This document shows, in pieces, positions 1 through 9,126 of a DNA stretch of 64,000 nucleotides. The notes under the pieces are model-generated. The model was not told where the DNA came from. It did not search any database and worked only from the letters and a program-made list of their open reading frames with translations. The translations under genes were made by a program, and so were the position numbers. Each line of letters starts with the position of its first letter. Position 1 is the first letter of the stretch. The stretch is from Burkholderia vietnamiensis LMG 10929 (GTDB lineage Bacteria; Pseudomonadota; Gammaproteobacteria; Burkholderiales; Burkholderiaceae): the NCBI RefSeq assembly GCF_000959445.1, contig NZ_CP009631.1, positions 2,108,001 through 2,172,000 on the forward strand. Reading direction: 5' to 3'.

Positions 1-27
1 GTAGACCGAGTAACTGATCTCGCCCAG

Positions 28-186
28 CTATTTCATGGGGCGGCATGAGAGGATGCGAGCAACCACGCTTCCAGACTGCGACACGCTAAAGATGAGGAAG
101 GGCATAGCGGCAAGCGCTTCAAATTCGATGTTGCCGCGTGCGTCGCCGTAAATGACGTAGACGATCCCTGGAGTTGCCCCTGTAAC
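28..186 (-). pseudogene. 3' remnant of an unrecognised gene
   Basis: A minus-strand frame of about 52 codons stays open and ends in TAG. Its residue composition looks like a real protein (IVYVIYGDARGN, then AAMPFLIFSVSQSGSVV). An in-frame stop lies just upstream, where transposase remnant sequence begins, and no good start codon exists. I read it as the tail of a gene cut by the adjacent insertion sequence. I do not recognise the family. It could also be chance open frame. Confidence 0.3.
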
Positions 187-205
187 TCAGGACACGCGGA
201 CACCG

Positions 206-399
206 TTAGGTTGATGACACCGCATTACACCTGAACTCGCGAGGCGAGCGGTATTTCAGGGCTCTGTGCGGGTGGCGCTCATTGTAGTGTTCAACGCGAT
301 AGCCAGACGCGAGAGCGCTGTTGGTGCGTCAGACTTGTCCATATAGGCGACGTAATTGTGCTTCATGGTCTTCACGAACGATTCGGCCGTGCCATTGCT
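206..399 (-). pseudogene. IS3-family (IS2-like) transposase C-terminal remnant, frameshifted
   Basis: The minus strand encodes the end of an IS3-family OrfB integrase. It reads NGTAESFVKTMKHNYVAYMD, then LSRLAIA, and in a shifted frame EHYNERHPHRALKYRSPREF, ending at TAA (206-208). The NGTAESF and HYNERHPH blocks are characteristic of the DDE core C-terminus. One base is missing between LAIA and EHYN, so the frame breaks. The N-terminal two thirds are absent: homology stops abruptly at about 399, inside the 3' end of the neighbouring gene. Repeated GGACAC sequence at 190-203 may be the old IS terminus. Confidence 0.75.
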
Positions 400-1036
400 T
401 GTGACCTTCTTCGCGTGCTTCCTTCTTCTGCTCCGTGCGCCCGGACCCGATCCAATCCCAAGCGGGTACCAATCCGGGCGCGCCAGGTGCCAACCGCGGG
501 CGCAGTTCCCATTCTTCGACTGGCTTCAGACTCTTGCGCATGTATGTCACGCGCTGGCGAGGAATGCCGGTCTCGGACTCAAGTTGCTCGTCCGTCAATC
601 GTCGTCCGCGGCATGCGCTCCGGATCGTGCGCAGATCTTCGACGCGCGGCGTGCGCAGGTCGATGCATTCCTCGTGTACGCGCCAGGTGTGCGGGACCGG
701 GATCACGGTGTACTCGGCAGTATTGGCGTGCGAGCAGGTCAGCCGGTCCATCGTCATCGGGCATTCCACGAATACGAGTACGTCCGCCGGGCCGGCCCGG
801 TCGGAATACGTGTAGCGATCCAGCAGCACGCCACCGCGGTCTCGCCACCTCGCCAACTGCCCATCGCTTGCTCGATCCCACCATGCCCACACGTAGACGG
901 GCAGATCGGCGATCGACGCGCTCCTGAAGAACACGGGCTTGATCGTCGCGTATCCTCGATTCACGAGGATATGGGTGTAGCCGCCAAACGCTTTTCGGAT
1001 CGATTGGCCGACGTCGGTGGTCGTGAAATAGCGCAC
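329..1036 (-). CDS. Hypothetical protein with 3' end replaced by IS sequence
   Basis: The frame encodes 235 residues from a GTG start preceded by AAGGAT. I do not recognise the family. Residues around 130-170 (LRTIRSACRGRRLTDEQLESETGIPRQRV and following, seen in two parts) resemble a helix-turn-helix, so DNA binding is possible. The last 24 codons overlap the transposase remnant in a different frame, so the natural C-terminus has been lost. It sits 9 bp downstream of the small gene at 1046-1231, with its ribosome site over that gene's stop, so the two look like an operon. Mobile-element cargo is the likely origin. Confidence 0.5.
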   Translation of the reverse strand: MRYFTTTDVGQSIRKAFGGYTHILVNRGYATIKPVFFRSASIADLPVYVWAWWDRASDGQLARWRDRGGVLLDRYTYSDRAGPADVLVFVECPMTMDRLTCSHANTAEYTVIPVPHTWRVHEECIDLRTPRVEDLRTIRSACRGRRLTDEQLESETGIPRQRVTYMRKSLKPVEEWELRPRLAPGAPGLVPAWDWIGSGRTEQKKEAREEGHKQWHGRIVREDHEAQLRRLYGQV

Positions 1037-1045
1037 GGGCGATCC

Positions 1046-1231
1046 TTAAATCGGCTCGCGCTGCAGGCTGCGGACAAGCATGGCGGCATCACGGCAGACC
1101 TCGATCGGGATTCGCGGATTTGCGACCACATCTCGCACGAACTTCCCGAGGAGAATGACGGCCGAGACGTCATTTCGAATCGGCTCGACGCTACATGTTG
1201 GTTCGCCGCCACATTGCTTCATGTTCTTCAT
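1046..1231 (-). CDS. Small hypothetical protein
   Basis: The frame encodes about 61 residues starting MKNMKQCGGEPTC. A GGGGA ribosome site lies 6-7 bp upstream of this ATG, which is why I prefer it to the longer frame opening at 1261. The body (VILLGKFVRDVVANPRIPIEV) reads like a real, probably helical, small protein. It is immediately upstream of the 235-residue hypothetical gene and shares an operon-like spacing. No family is recognised. Small paired genes of this kind are common in prophage and integrative-element cargo. Confidence 0.4.
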   Translation of the reverse strand: MKNMKQCGGEPTCSVEPIRNDVSAVILLGKFVRDVVANPRIPIEVCRDAAMLVRSLQREPI

Positions 1232-1286
1232 ATGCGGTCCCCGCCGGTTGTGCCGGATCACCGTCCCAAATTGCAGTCAAAGTGTC

Positions 1287-1311
1287 CGGGGGCACATGTG
1301 GGGGCATGCAG
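1287..1311. repeat. GGGGGCA direct repeats, possible integrase arm sites
   Basis: Two copies of GGGGGCA occur 12 bp apart (within GGGGGCACATGTGGGGGCA). Closely spaced G5CA repeats of this sort are often seen near the ends of elements carrying P4-type integrases. Together with the transposase debris to the left, this suggests the boundary of a decayed integrated element near 1320-1390. No integrase is present here, so this is inference. Confidence 0.3.
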
Positions 1312-1393
1312 AAAATACGAACTCGCTGAATCCCAATAGCGTAAAGGAAAGGTGAACCGAATGCGGTTCCGGCCTCCTCTTGGGGTGCGCCGC

Positions 1394-1432
1394 AAAAAAG
1401 CGCTGCCGGTCTTCCGATCGCAGCGCTTTTTT
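1394..1432. terminator. Bidirectional intrinsic terminator
   Basis: A perfect 13-bp stem (1394-1406 pairing with 1420-1432) consists of AGCGCTGC-type sequence flanked by six A's on one side and six T's on the other, so it can work in both directions. It ends the small membrane-protein gene on the minus strand and separates chromosomal backbone from the mobile debris. Confidence 0.85.
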
Positions 1433-1465
1433 CATTCCCACGCCGCATCCCCGCCCCGCGCCCGC

Positions 1466-1696
1466 CTAATCCCAGAAGCTGCGCACCGCGACCGCCACGA
1501 TCACCGGCACCGAGAACACCAGCGGAATCGCGAAATACTGCGCTTCGCGATCGACGAACCAGCTGTAGATCAACCATCCTGCGCCGATCGCGAACGTGAT
1601 CAGGCCGACCAGTACGGCGACGATATTCAAAACCAGCTTCGACGGCTGGCGGCGCGCTTTGTCGTTGCTGTCGGGGTCGCGCGGGGACGAGTTCAT
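1466..1696 (-). CDS. Small two-helix inner-membrane protein
   Basis: The protein has 76 residues. A charged N-terminus (MNSSPRDPDSNDKARRQPSK) is followed by two hydrophobic segments, about 21-46 (LVLNIVAVLVGLITFAIGAGWLIYS, seen in parts) and 55-71 (FAIPLVFSVPVIVAVAV). It is probably an inner-membrane hairpin. I chose this start because the longer upstream frame is arginine-rich and lacks protein character. The Shine-Dalgarno is weak. A strong terminator follows 34 bp downstream. No function can be assigned. Confidence 0.65.
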   Translation of the reverse strand: MNSSPRDPDSNDKARRQPSKLVLNIVAVLVGLITFAIGAGWLIYSWFVDREAQYFAIPLVFSVPVIVAVAVRSFWD

Positions 1697-1990
1697 CTGA
1701 GGAGCGGCTGAGCCAGGCAGGGTTAAACGCACAGGAGACCGCATCCGCGCGGATCGCGCAAGGGCCGAGGCATCGCGGCGGTGTATCGTTGGTAAGCGCG
1801 CGTGACGAACCGAACGACGCGGCCCGCCCGTCCGGCAGGGCCGCTGCACGATCACAGGGCAGGGCGCCGCGTCTGCGACGTCGAAGCGCCCGCATGCCAC
1901 CACGCCCCGACGGGAGACGAAGCAGCTTCCGGCAGCACGCCGCGTCGAACCGTTCCCGCCATTTCGCCGCAACCGCGCTTCGACAAATCG

Positions 1991-2019
1991 TTGTACCCAC
2001 AACCACCGAGCGTTATGCT
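1991..2019 (+). promoter_or_regulatory. Sigma-70 promoter of the PanE-like gene
   Basis: TTGTAC (1991-1996) and TATGCT (2014-2019) are 17 bp apart and lie about 30 bp upstream of the start codon. The rest of 1697-1990 contains no gene that I can support. Confidence 0.6.
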
Positions 2020-2048
2020 CGTCTTCTTCCAGCAGACGGATTCCCCTC

Positions 2049-3047
2049 ATGAACGATACGAATTCAGGGATTGTGCGCGCAGCGGTGGTCGGTGTCGGCG
2101 CGATCGGCGGCTTGCTCGCGATGGCGTTGTCGAAAGCCGGCATGACCGTGAGCGCCTATGCGCGCGGCGCGACGCTCGATGCGTTGAACGCGCACGGCGT
2201 GCGCGTGATCGACGAAACCGGCGTCGTGTCGTCCGTCCCGGTGCGGGCGAGCGACGATGCGGCCGTGCTGGGCGTGCAGGACTACGTGGTGATCGCGCTG
2301 AAGGCGCAGGCGTTGCCGGCGTTGGCGGCGCGCATCGCGCCGCTGGTCGGGCCCGATACGGTGATCGTCGCGGCGATGAACGGGCTGCCGTGGTGGTTCA
2401 CGCACGGTCTCGCCGGGCCGGTCGACGGCGTGCCGCTCGACGCGATCGACCCGGCCGGCGCTGTTTCGGCCGTGCTGCCGCCCGCGCAGGCGATCGGCTG
2501 CGTCGTGCACCTGTCGTCGAGCACCGACGCGCCCGGTGTCGTGCGTCGCGGCCGCGGTAACCGCCTGCTCGTCGGCGCGCCGGACCGGCGCCTCGACGCA
2601 GCGGCGGCGCGCTTGGCCACCGCGCTCGCCGCGGGCGGCTTCGACGTCGAGTCGACCCCGGCGATCCGTACCGAAATCTGGGCGAAGCTGTGGGGCAACA
2701 TGAACATGAATCCGCTCAGCGCGCTGACGGGCTCGACGGCCGAGCAGTTGCTCGACGATCCATACACCCAGACGCTCGCGCTGCGGATGATGGAGGAGGC
2801 GGCCGCGATCGGCGCGACACTCGGCCTCGATACGGGGATGAGCGCGCCCGAGCGGATTGCCGTCACGCGCAAGCTCGGCGCCTTCAAGACGTCGATGCTG
2901 CAGGATTTCGAGGCCGGGCGATCGCTGGAGATCGGGCCGATCCTCGGTGTGTTCCCGGAGCTGGGGCGCAGGCTCGGCGTGCCGACGCCTTATTGCGACG
3001 CGGTACTCGGCTTGCTGCGCCAGCGTGCGGCGAACAGCGGGCTATAG
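2049..3047 (+). CDS. 2-dehydropantoate 2-reductase family protein
   Basis: The protein has 332 residues. The family reduces ketopantoate to pantoate with NADPH in pantothenate (coenzyme A) synthesis. The N-terminal Rossmann fingerprint GVGAIGG is at about residues 13-19. The conserved ALKAQ segment is near 82, and the ApbA C-terminal helical domain includes a KLWGNMNMNPLSALTG block near 215-230. Length is slightly above the usual 290-315. Burkholderia carry several PanE paralogues, some acting on other 2-keto acids, so I leave the symbol blank. It stands alone with its own promoter and converges on the MarR gene. Confidence 0.85.
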   Translation: MNDTNSGIVRAAVVGVGAIGGLLAMALSKAGMTVSAYARGATLDALNAHGVRVIDETGVVSSVPVRASDDAAVLGVQDYVVIALKAQALPALAARIAPLVGPDTVIVAAMNGLPWWFTHGLAGPVDGVPLDAIDPAGAVSAVLPPAQAIGCVVHLSSSTDAPGVVRRGRGNRLLVGAPDRRLDAAAARLATALAAGGFDVESTPAIRTEIWAKLWGNMNMNPLSALTGSTAEQLLDDPYTQTLALRMMEEAAAIGATLGLDTGMSAPERIAVTRKLGAFKTSMLQDFEAGRSLEIGPILGVFPELGRRLGVPTPYCDAVLGLLRQRAANSGL

Positions 3048-3269
3048 CGGGCGAGGGCGCCGCGAACGAACGGGCGCCGAAGCGTGTCGATGCGGTTCGG
3101 GAAATCGATCAGTGCTTCGGGGTTTTCGAAGAGCCAAGCCGGCTATGCAACTCGGCGACAAGCGGATTCACTCGAACCGCCGGGAAGGCAGTTGATCGCA
3201 ATCCGAAGTCAGCCCGCCGCAGGCCGACTACACGCGCGTGAAAATCGATCGCGTGAGTACCCGCCCGTT

Positions 3270-3722
3270 TCAGTCGTCGCGCTCGGCCGCATGCGTGGCG
3301 ACCTTGTCGAGCAAGCGCTCGAACGTCTGGCGCTCGCTGTCCGACAGGCACACGAGCAAGCCTTCGTTCCACTTGCGCACGATCGGCATGATCTTCCGAT
3401 ACAGCGCGCGGCCGTCGACGGTCAGCGCGATCAGCACGATCCGCCCGTCTTCGTCGCTTGCGCTGCGTTCGAGCAGCCCCTTGCGCAGCAGCGCCTCCGC
3501 CGCGCGGCTCGCCTGACTCTTGTCGAGGTTGGTGTGCCGCGCGAGCTCCATGATCGAAAACGGCCCGAACGCGCCGACTGCGGCGATCACGCGCGCTTCG
3601 GGCAGCGAAATGTCGAGCTTGTGCCGATACACGTCGGCGATGCCGCGATCGGATCGCTTCGTGAGTGCATGGAGGCGATAGGTCAGAAACTGATCGAGCC
3701 CGGCTTGGCGGCGGCCTTTCAT
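3270..3722 (-). CDS. MarR-family transcriptional regulator
   Basis: The protein has 150 residues, a typical MarR length. The central winged helix reads FSIMELARHTNLDKSQASRA (recognition helix) and then LLRKGLLERS followed by DEDGRIVLIALT (the wing). The start is the MKGRRQAG ATG. The longer frame upstream is a shadow of glycerate kinase. It sits 62 bp downstream of glycerate kinase on the same strand, so it may be co-transcribed with it, or regulate it or a distant target. The ligand is unknown. Confidence 0.9.
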   Translation of the reverse strand: MKGRRQAGLDQFLTYRLHALTKRSDRGIADVYRHKLDISLPEARVIAAVGAFGPFSIMELARHTNLDKSQASRAAEALLRKGLLERSASDEDGRIVLIALTVDGRALYRKIMPIVRKWNEGLLVCLSDSERQTFERLLDKVATHAAERDD

Positions 3723-3784
3723 GTCGAATCCTGAAGAAAATGGGCGGGCCCGATTGTTCCTGTATCGCGCGCCCGGGTCAACGG

Positions 3785-4930
3785 TCAGTGTGCGCCGTAC
3801 TTCAGCCGTGTCAACTGTTCGGCTTCGTTGGCGAGCAGATTCGCCGCGTCGCGGATCGCCACGTCGAGCGTGATCGGCCCCGGCGCCGGCGAAAAGCACC
3901 CGCTGAAATGCTCGGACAGCCGCGTCAGCGCGGCCGGATCGATCGCGCCCGACAGCAGCGACGCCGGCACGCCCGCGGCCCGCGCGTGGCGGCACGCGAT
4001 GAACGGCGCCTTGCCGTGCAGCGTCTGCGCGTCGGAGCGGCCTTCGCCGGTGATCAGCCAGTCGGCGCCGGCGAGTGCCGCATCGAGGCCGATCTGGCGC
4101 GCGACGACTTCCGCGCCGGCTTCGAACCGCGCGCCGAGCATGTGCAGCGCGAAACCGAGGCCACCGGCCGCGCCGGCGCCGGCCGCGTCGCGGCAGCGTC
4201 GGTCGAGCGCGTGCTCGAGCAGGTCGGCAAAGTGGCCGAGCGCCGCGTCGAGCGTCGCGACCTGCGCGGGCGCCACACCCTTTTGCGGGCCGAACACGGC
4301 GGTCGCGCCGTGCGCGCCCGTCAGCGGATTGTCGACATCGGACATCCCGATGAATTCGGCTTCCTTCAACCGCGGATCGAGCGCCGACGCATCGATCCGC
4401 GCGATATCGGCGAGCCGCGCCGGCACCGGATCGACCGGCTGACCGCCCGCATCGAAGCATTGCAGGCCGAGCCCCGCGAGCAGGCCGGCGCCCGCGTCGT
4501 TGGTGCTGCTGCCGCCGAGCGCCACGAAGAACCGGCGCACGCCTTCATCGAGCAGCGTGCGGATCGCTTCGCCCATCCCGCGCGTGCTGCGCGCATCGAC
4601 CGGCACGCTCATGCCGATCGCGTCCGTGATGCCGACGATCTCCGCCGTCTCGACGATCGCCGTGCGTTCGTCGATCACGCCGACCGACGCGTCGCGCGCC
4701 GCGAGCGATGCGCCGGCCACCCGCACCGTGCGCCGCGTGCCGCCGCCGGCCAGCATCGCGTCGAGCGTGCCTTCGCCGCCGTCGGCCATCGGGCAGCAGC
4801 GCACGACCGCATCGGGGCGGGCGCGGCGGATGCCGGTGGCGATCGCGTCCGCGACCTGCTCGGCAGAAAGCGAGCCTTTGAACGAATCGGGCGCGATGAC
4901 GACGACAGGCGCGGACGGGTGTTGCGGCAT
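3785..4930 (-). CDS. Glycerate kinase (type I, GarK/GlxK family)
   Basis: The protein has 381 residues and phosphorylates D-glycerate with ATP, feeding glyoxylate or glucarate breakdown into glycolysis. Family hallmarks are visible: IAPDSFKGSLSA (12-23), PMADGGEGT (47-55), ALGGSSTNDAGAG (about 148-160), GDV-like SDVDNPLTG (about 208-216) and ITGEGRSDAQTLHGKAP (about 293-309). It is followed by a MarR regulator. The product could be 2- or 3-phosphoglycerate depending on subfamily. The type I fold suggests 2-phosphoglycerate. Confidence 0.93.
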   Translation of the reverse strand: MPQHPSAPVVVIAPDSFKGSLSAEQVADAIATGIRRARPDAVVRCCPMADGGEGTLDAMLAGGGTRRTVRVAGASLAARDASVGVIDERTAIVETAEIVGITDAIGMSVPVDARSTRGMGEAIRTLLDEGVRRFFVALGGSSTNDAGAGLLAGLGLQCFDAGGQPVDPVPARLADIARIDASALDPRLKEAEFIGMSDVDNPLTGAHGATAVFGPQKGVAPAQVATLDAALGHFADLLEHALDRRCRDAAGAGAAGGLGFALHMLGARFEAGAEVVARQIGLDAALAGADWLITGEGRSDAQTLHGKAPFIACRHARAAGVPASLLSGAIDPAALTRLSEHFSGCFSPAPGPITLDVAIRDAANLLANEAEQLTRLKYGAH

Positions 4931-5112
4931 GGTGTCTCCGGAAGGCGTGATTAGTATGAAGAATGGGGCCGCGAGCGCGGCGCACCTTCAATCGGAGATT
5001 ACAGGATGGCGGGCCGGCGGTGGATACACGCGCCGGCATAGCGGCGATCCGCGCGCATTGCGCTGAAAGGGCGCGGGCACCACGGCGGGTATTCACGTAC
5101 CTGGTGGGGTTC

Positions 5113-5143
5113 TGGCGGTATGAGGAAAATTGTTTGCTAGAAT
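5113..5143 (+). promoter_or_regulatory. Candidate promoter of tig
   Basis: A good -10 hexamer TAGAAT lies at 5138-5143, with a poor -35 (TGGCGG at 5113-5118). It would give a leader of about 205 nt before the tig start. That leader holds a 9-bp direct repeat GTGGCTCAC (5240-5248 and 5265-5273) around the palindrome CACATATGTG (5258-5267). No gene is supported in 4931-5355. Confidence 0.4.
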
Positions 5144-5355
5144 AGTCGATTCTTCCGGCCAAAGCCGTGCTCCGAGCCGCTTGCGCTAGCCATCCGGCGC
5201 GTGCAGGGATGGCGTGGCGCTCCGGCGCGGCGTGGGTTTGTGGCTCACGTATGGGTTCACATATGTGGCTCACTTCGCGTGACGCACCTCATGCTGCAGG
5301 CAGGCACGGCAAGGAAAACCCGATTCGCTCGAATAATTTTAGGACGATTGAAGCC

Positions 5356-6702
5356 ATGGCTAACGTTGTTGAGAACCTCGGCAAGCTTGAACGCCGTGTG
5401 ACGATTTCCCTGCCGAAGGACACCGTGCAGAAGGAAATCGACGCCCGTATCCAGAAACTCGCAAAGAACGTGCGCATGCCGGGTTTCCGCCCGGGCAAGG
5501 TGCCGCTGAAGATGGTTGCGCAGCAGTACGCGGGTCAGGTCGAGGCGGAAGTGCTGAGCGACAAGATCGGCCAGGAATTCTTCACGATCAGCCGCGCGGA
5601 AAACCTGCGCGTCGCAGGCCAGCCGAGCTTCGAGCCGAAGCAGGAGCAGGCTGAGGACGCATACGCGTTCGACGCGACGTTCGAGGTGTACCCGGAAGTG
5701 AAGATCGGCGATCTGGCGACGGCTGAAGTCGAGCGCTCGACGACGTCGATCGGCGACGCCGAGATCGACCGCACGCTGGACATCCTGCGCAAGCAGCGCG
5801 TGCACTACCACGCACGCGGCGAAGCCGGCGAGCACGGCGACGGCGGCGCGGACACCGCAGCGAAGAACGGCGACCGCGTGACGGTCGACTTCGTCGGCAA
5901 GATCGACGACGTCGCGTTCCAGGGCGGCACGGCCGAAGACTTCCTGTTCGTGCTCGGCGAAGGCCGCATGCTGCCGGAATTCGAAACCGCGGCGCTCGGC
6001 CTGAAGGTCGGCGAAGCGCGCACGTTCGATCTGAAGTTCCCGGACGACTACCACGGCAAGGACGTGGCGGGCAAGACGGCGCAATTCACGGTCACGATGA
6101 AGAAGATCGAATGGCCGCACATGCCGGAAATCGACGCCGAATTCGCGAAGTCGCTCGGCATCGAAGACGGCGACCTGACGAAGATGCGCGCCGAGATCAA
6201 GGAAAACCTCGAGCGCGAAGCCAAGCGTCGCACGCAGTCGATCGTCAAGAACCAGGTGATGGACGCGCTGCTGAAGATTTCCGAACTCGACGTGCCGAAG
6301 GCGCTGATCGAGCAGGATCAGCAACGCCTCGTCGAAATGGCGCGTCAGGATCTCGCCCAGCGCGGCGTGCCGAACGCGAAGGACGCACCGATCCCGGCCG
6401 AGATGTTCGCCGAGCAGGCCGAGCGTCGCGTCAAGCTGGGCCTCGTGCTGGCCGAGCTGGTGAAGGCCAACGGCCTCGAAGCGAAGCCGGAACAGATCCG
6501 CGCCGAAGTCGACGAGTTCGCGAAGAGCTACGAAGACCCGAAGGAAGTGGTCCGCTGGTATTATTCCAACCAGCAGCGCCTCGCCGAGATGGAAGCGTTC
6601 GTCGTTGAAAGCAACGTCGTCGAGTTCGTACTGGGCAAGGCAAAGGTGACGGACAAGGAAGTGAGCTTCGAGGCACTCGCGAGCGCATCGGCGCAAGCGT
6701 AA
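5356..6702 (+). CDS. tig: Trigger factor
   Basis: The protein has 448 residues and is the ribosome-associated chaperone and prolyl isomerase that meets nascent chains at the exit tunnel. The N-terminal ribosome-binding domain carries the signature GFRPGKVP (about 44-51). An FKBP-type isomerase domain occupies about 160-245 ([19 protein letters not shown]), followed by the helical C-terminal cradle. I chose the [11 protein letters not shown] because upstream frame lacks protein character. It heads the tig-clpP-clpX-lon block, with an intrinsic terminator separating it from clpP. A histidine- and glycine-rich stretch near 150-160 precedes the FKBP domain. Confidence 0.97.
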   Translation: MANVVENLGKLERRVTISLPKDTVQKEIDARIQKLAKNVRMPGFRPGKVPLKMVAQQYAGQVEAEVLSDKIGQEFFTISRAENLRVAGQPSFEPKQEQAEDAYAFDATFEVYPEVKIGDLATAEVERSTTSIGDAEIDRTLDILRKQRVHYHARGEAGEHGDGGADTAAKNGDRVTVDFVGKIDDVAFQGGTAEDFLFVLGEGRMLPEFETAALGLKVGEARTFDLKFPDDYHGKDVAGKTAQFTVTMKKIEWPHMPEIDAEFAKSLGIEDGDLTKMRAEIKENLEREAKRRTQSIVKNQVMDALLKISELDVPKALIEQDQQRLVEMARQDLAQRGVPNAKDAPIPAEMFAEQAERRVKLGLVLAELVKANGLEAKPEQIRAEVDEFAKSYEDPKEVVRWYYSNQQRLAEMEAFVVESNVVEFVLGKAKVTDKEVSFEALASASAQA

Positions 6703-6714
6703 GTGTCGCTCTAG

Positions 6715-6756
6715 CGGCGTGCCGGCTGTCGGAGCGACGGCCCGCACGCCGTTTTT
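6715..6756 (+). terminator. Intrinsic terminator after tig
   Basis: CGGCGTGC (6715-6722) pairs with GCACGCCG (6744-6751), followed by TTTTT. This suggests that clpP has its own promoter. Confidence 0.7.
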
Positions 6757-6771
6757 ACGTCAAGCGCACGG

Positions 6772-6789
6772 TTGCCATTAATATGGCAA
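6772..6789. promoter_or_regulatory. Inverted repeat in the clpP promoter region
   Basis: TTGCCATTAATATGGCAA has perfect 7-bp arms around TAAT and lies 53 bp before the clpP start. A -10-like TAATAT (6779-6784) sits inside it. It looks like an operator over the clpP promoter. The regulator is unknown. Confidence 0.4.
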
Positions 6790-6842
6790 TTGAGCGGGCG
6801 GCTTCCCTCCGTTCAATTTTCCAATCGAACAAGGTTCATTGA

Positions 6843-7496
6843 ATGATCACTCGCGCTGAATTGCTGGACATGCTTGCTTCGAATGCGCCGCAGGGTTTCG
6901 AGGCGCAAGCGCTGGGGCTGGTGCCGATCGTCGTCGAAACGAGCGGCCGCGGCGAGCGTTCGTACGATATCTATTCGCGTCTCCTGAAGGAGCGCCTGGT
7001 GTTCATGGTCGGCGAAGTCAACGACCAGACGGCGAACCTCGTGGTCGCGCAACTGCTGTTCCTGGAGAGCGAGAATCCCGACAAGGACATCAGCCTCTAC
7101 ATCAACAGCCCGGGCGGCTCGGTGTCGGCCGGCATGGCGATCTACGACACGATGCAGTTCATCAAGCCAGACGTGTCGACGCTCTGCATGGGCCTCGCGG
7201 CCAGCATGGGCGCGTTCCTGCTCGCGTCGGGCGCGAAGGGCAAGCGCTTTGCGCTGCCGAACTCGCGCGTGATGATCCACCAGCCGCTCGGCGGCGCGCG
7301 CGGCCAGGCGTCGGATATCGAAATTCAGGCACGCGAAATCCTGTACCTGAAGGAACGGTTGAACAACCTGCTCGCGCAGCACACGGGCCAGGACGTCGAG
7401 CGCATCGCGCGCGACACCGACCGTGACAACTTCATGTCGAGCGACGACGCGAAGGCGTACGGGCTGATCGACCAGGTGCTGTTGAAGCGCCCGTGA
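6843..7496 (+). CDS. clpP: ATP-dependent Clp protease proteolytic subunit
   Basis: The protein has 217 residues. It forms the tetradecameric serine-protease barrel that degrades substrates unfolded by ClpX or ClpA in the cytoplasm. The catalytic triad is Ser121 (in GLAASMGAF), His146 (in VMIHQPLGG) and Asp195. The oligomer-sensing [15 protein letters not shown] segment is at about 80-94. The first ten or so residues are a likely propeptide. It is followed by clpX after 161 bp, the standard pairing. Confidence 0.97.
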   Translation: MITRAELLDMLASNAPQGFEAQALGLVPIVVETSGRGERSYDIYSRLLKERLVFMVGEVNDQTANLVVAQLLFLESENPDKDISLYINSPGGSVSAGMAIYDTMQFIKPDVSTLCMGLAASMGAFLLASGAKGKRFALPNSRVMIHQPLGGARGQASDIEIQAREILYLKERLNNLLAQHTGQDVERIARDTDRDNFMSSDDAKAYGLIDQVLLKRP

Positions 7497-7657
7497 GCTG
7501 AAGTGGGGTGCCGCCCCGATTCGCGGCGCCCCCGCACTGTCCGGCGCCCCTGAGCATCTGCGGCAAGCGCATCCGGCCGGCTCCGGTCGCGCCCTAGGCG
7601 CGGCGTTCGGAGCAATCGGCGTATCATGTCATTTACCTGTCCGGAGGCTCTACATTC

Positions 7658-8929
<1,272 letters not shown>

Positions 8930-8952
8930 CCGGCTTGCCGACGATGTTCTGC

Positions 8953-8990
8953 GAAAAAGGCCGTTCATGAGACCGTGGGCGGCTTTTTTT
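8953..8990 (+). terminator. Intrinsic terminator after clpX
   Basis: AAAAAGGCCG (8954-8963) can pair with CGGCTTTTT (8980-8988) across a 16-nt loop, and the T-run runs to 8990. It separates clpX from lon. Confidence 0.6.
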
Positions 8991-9126
8991 CGTTTATCTT
9001 GTGGGTAACTCTGACTCGATACGCGGTGGTTACTTTCTTACCGAATATTTCCCGCACTTGAAGGCTTGCAATTCGTTGTGGCGGCCTCAATTACCGAACA
9101 ATTGATTCCACTCATGGGGAAATGAA

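Noticed and set aside
1191..2006. Minus-strand frame of 271 codons spanning the terminator at 1394-1432
   Set aside because: It would cross a strong terminator and has no coherent protein character; only the 76-residue gene at 1466-1696 and the small gene at 1046-1231 look real.
7500..7657. Hairpin after clpP as a terminator
   Set aside because: GC-rich pairing exists but there is no T-run, and clpP-clpX co-transcription is the norm.
9057..9062. CTTGAA upstream of lon as a sigma-32 heat-shock promoter
   Set aside because: The -35-like box is present, but no CCCCAT-type -10 lies 13-15 bp downstream, so the call is not supported.
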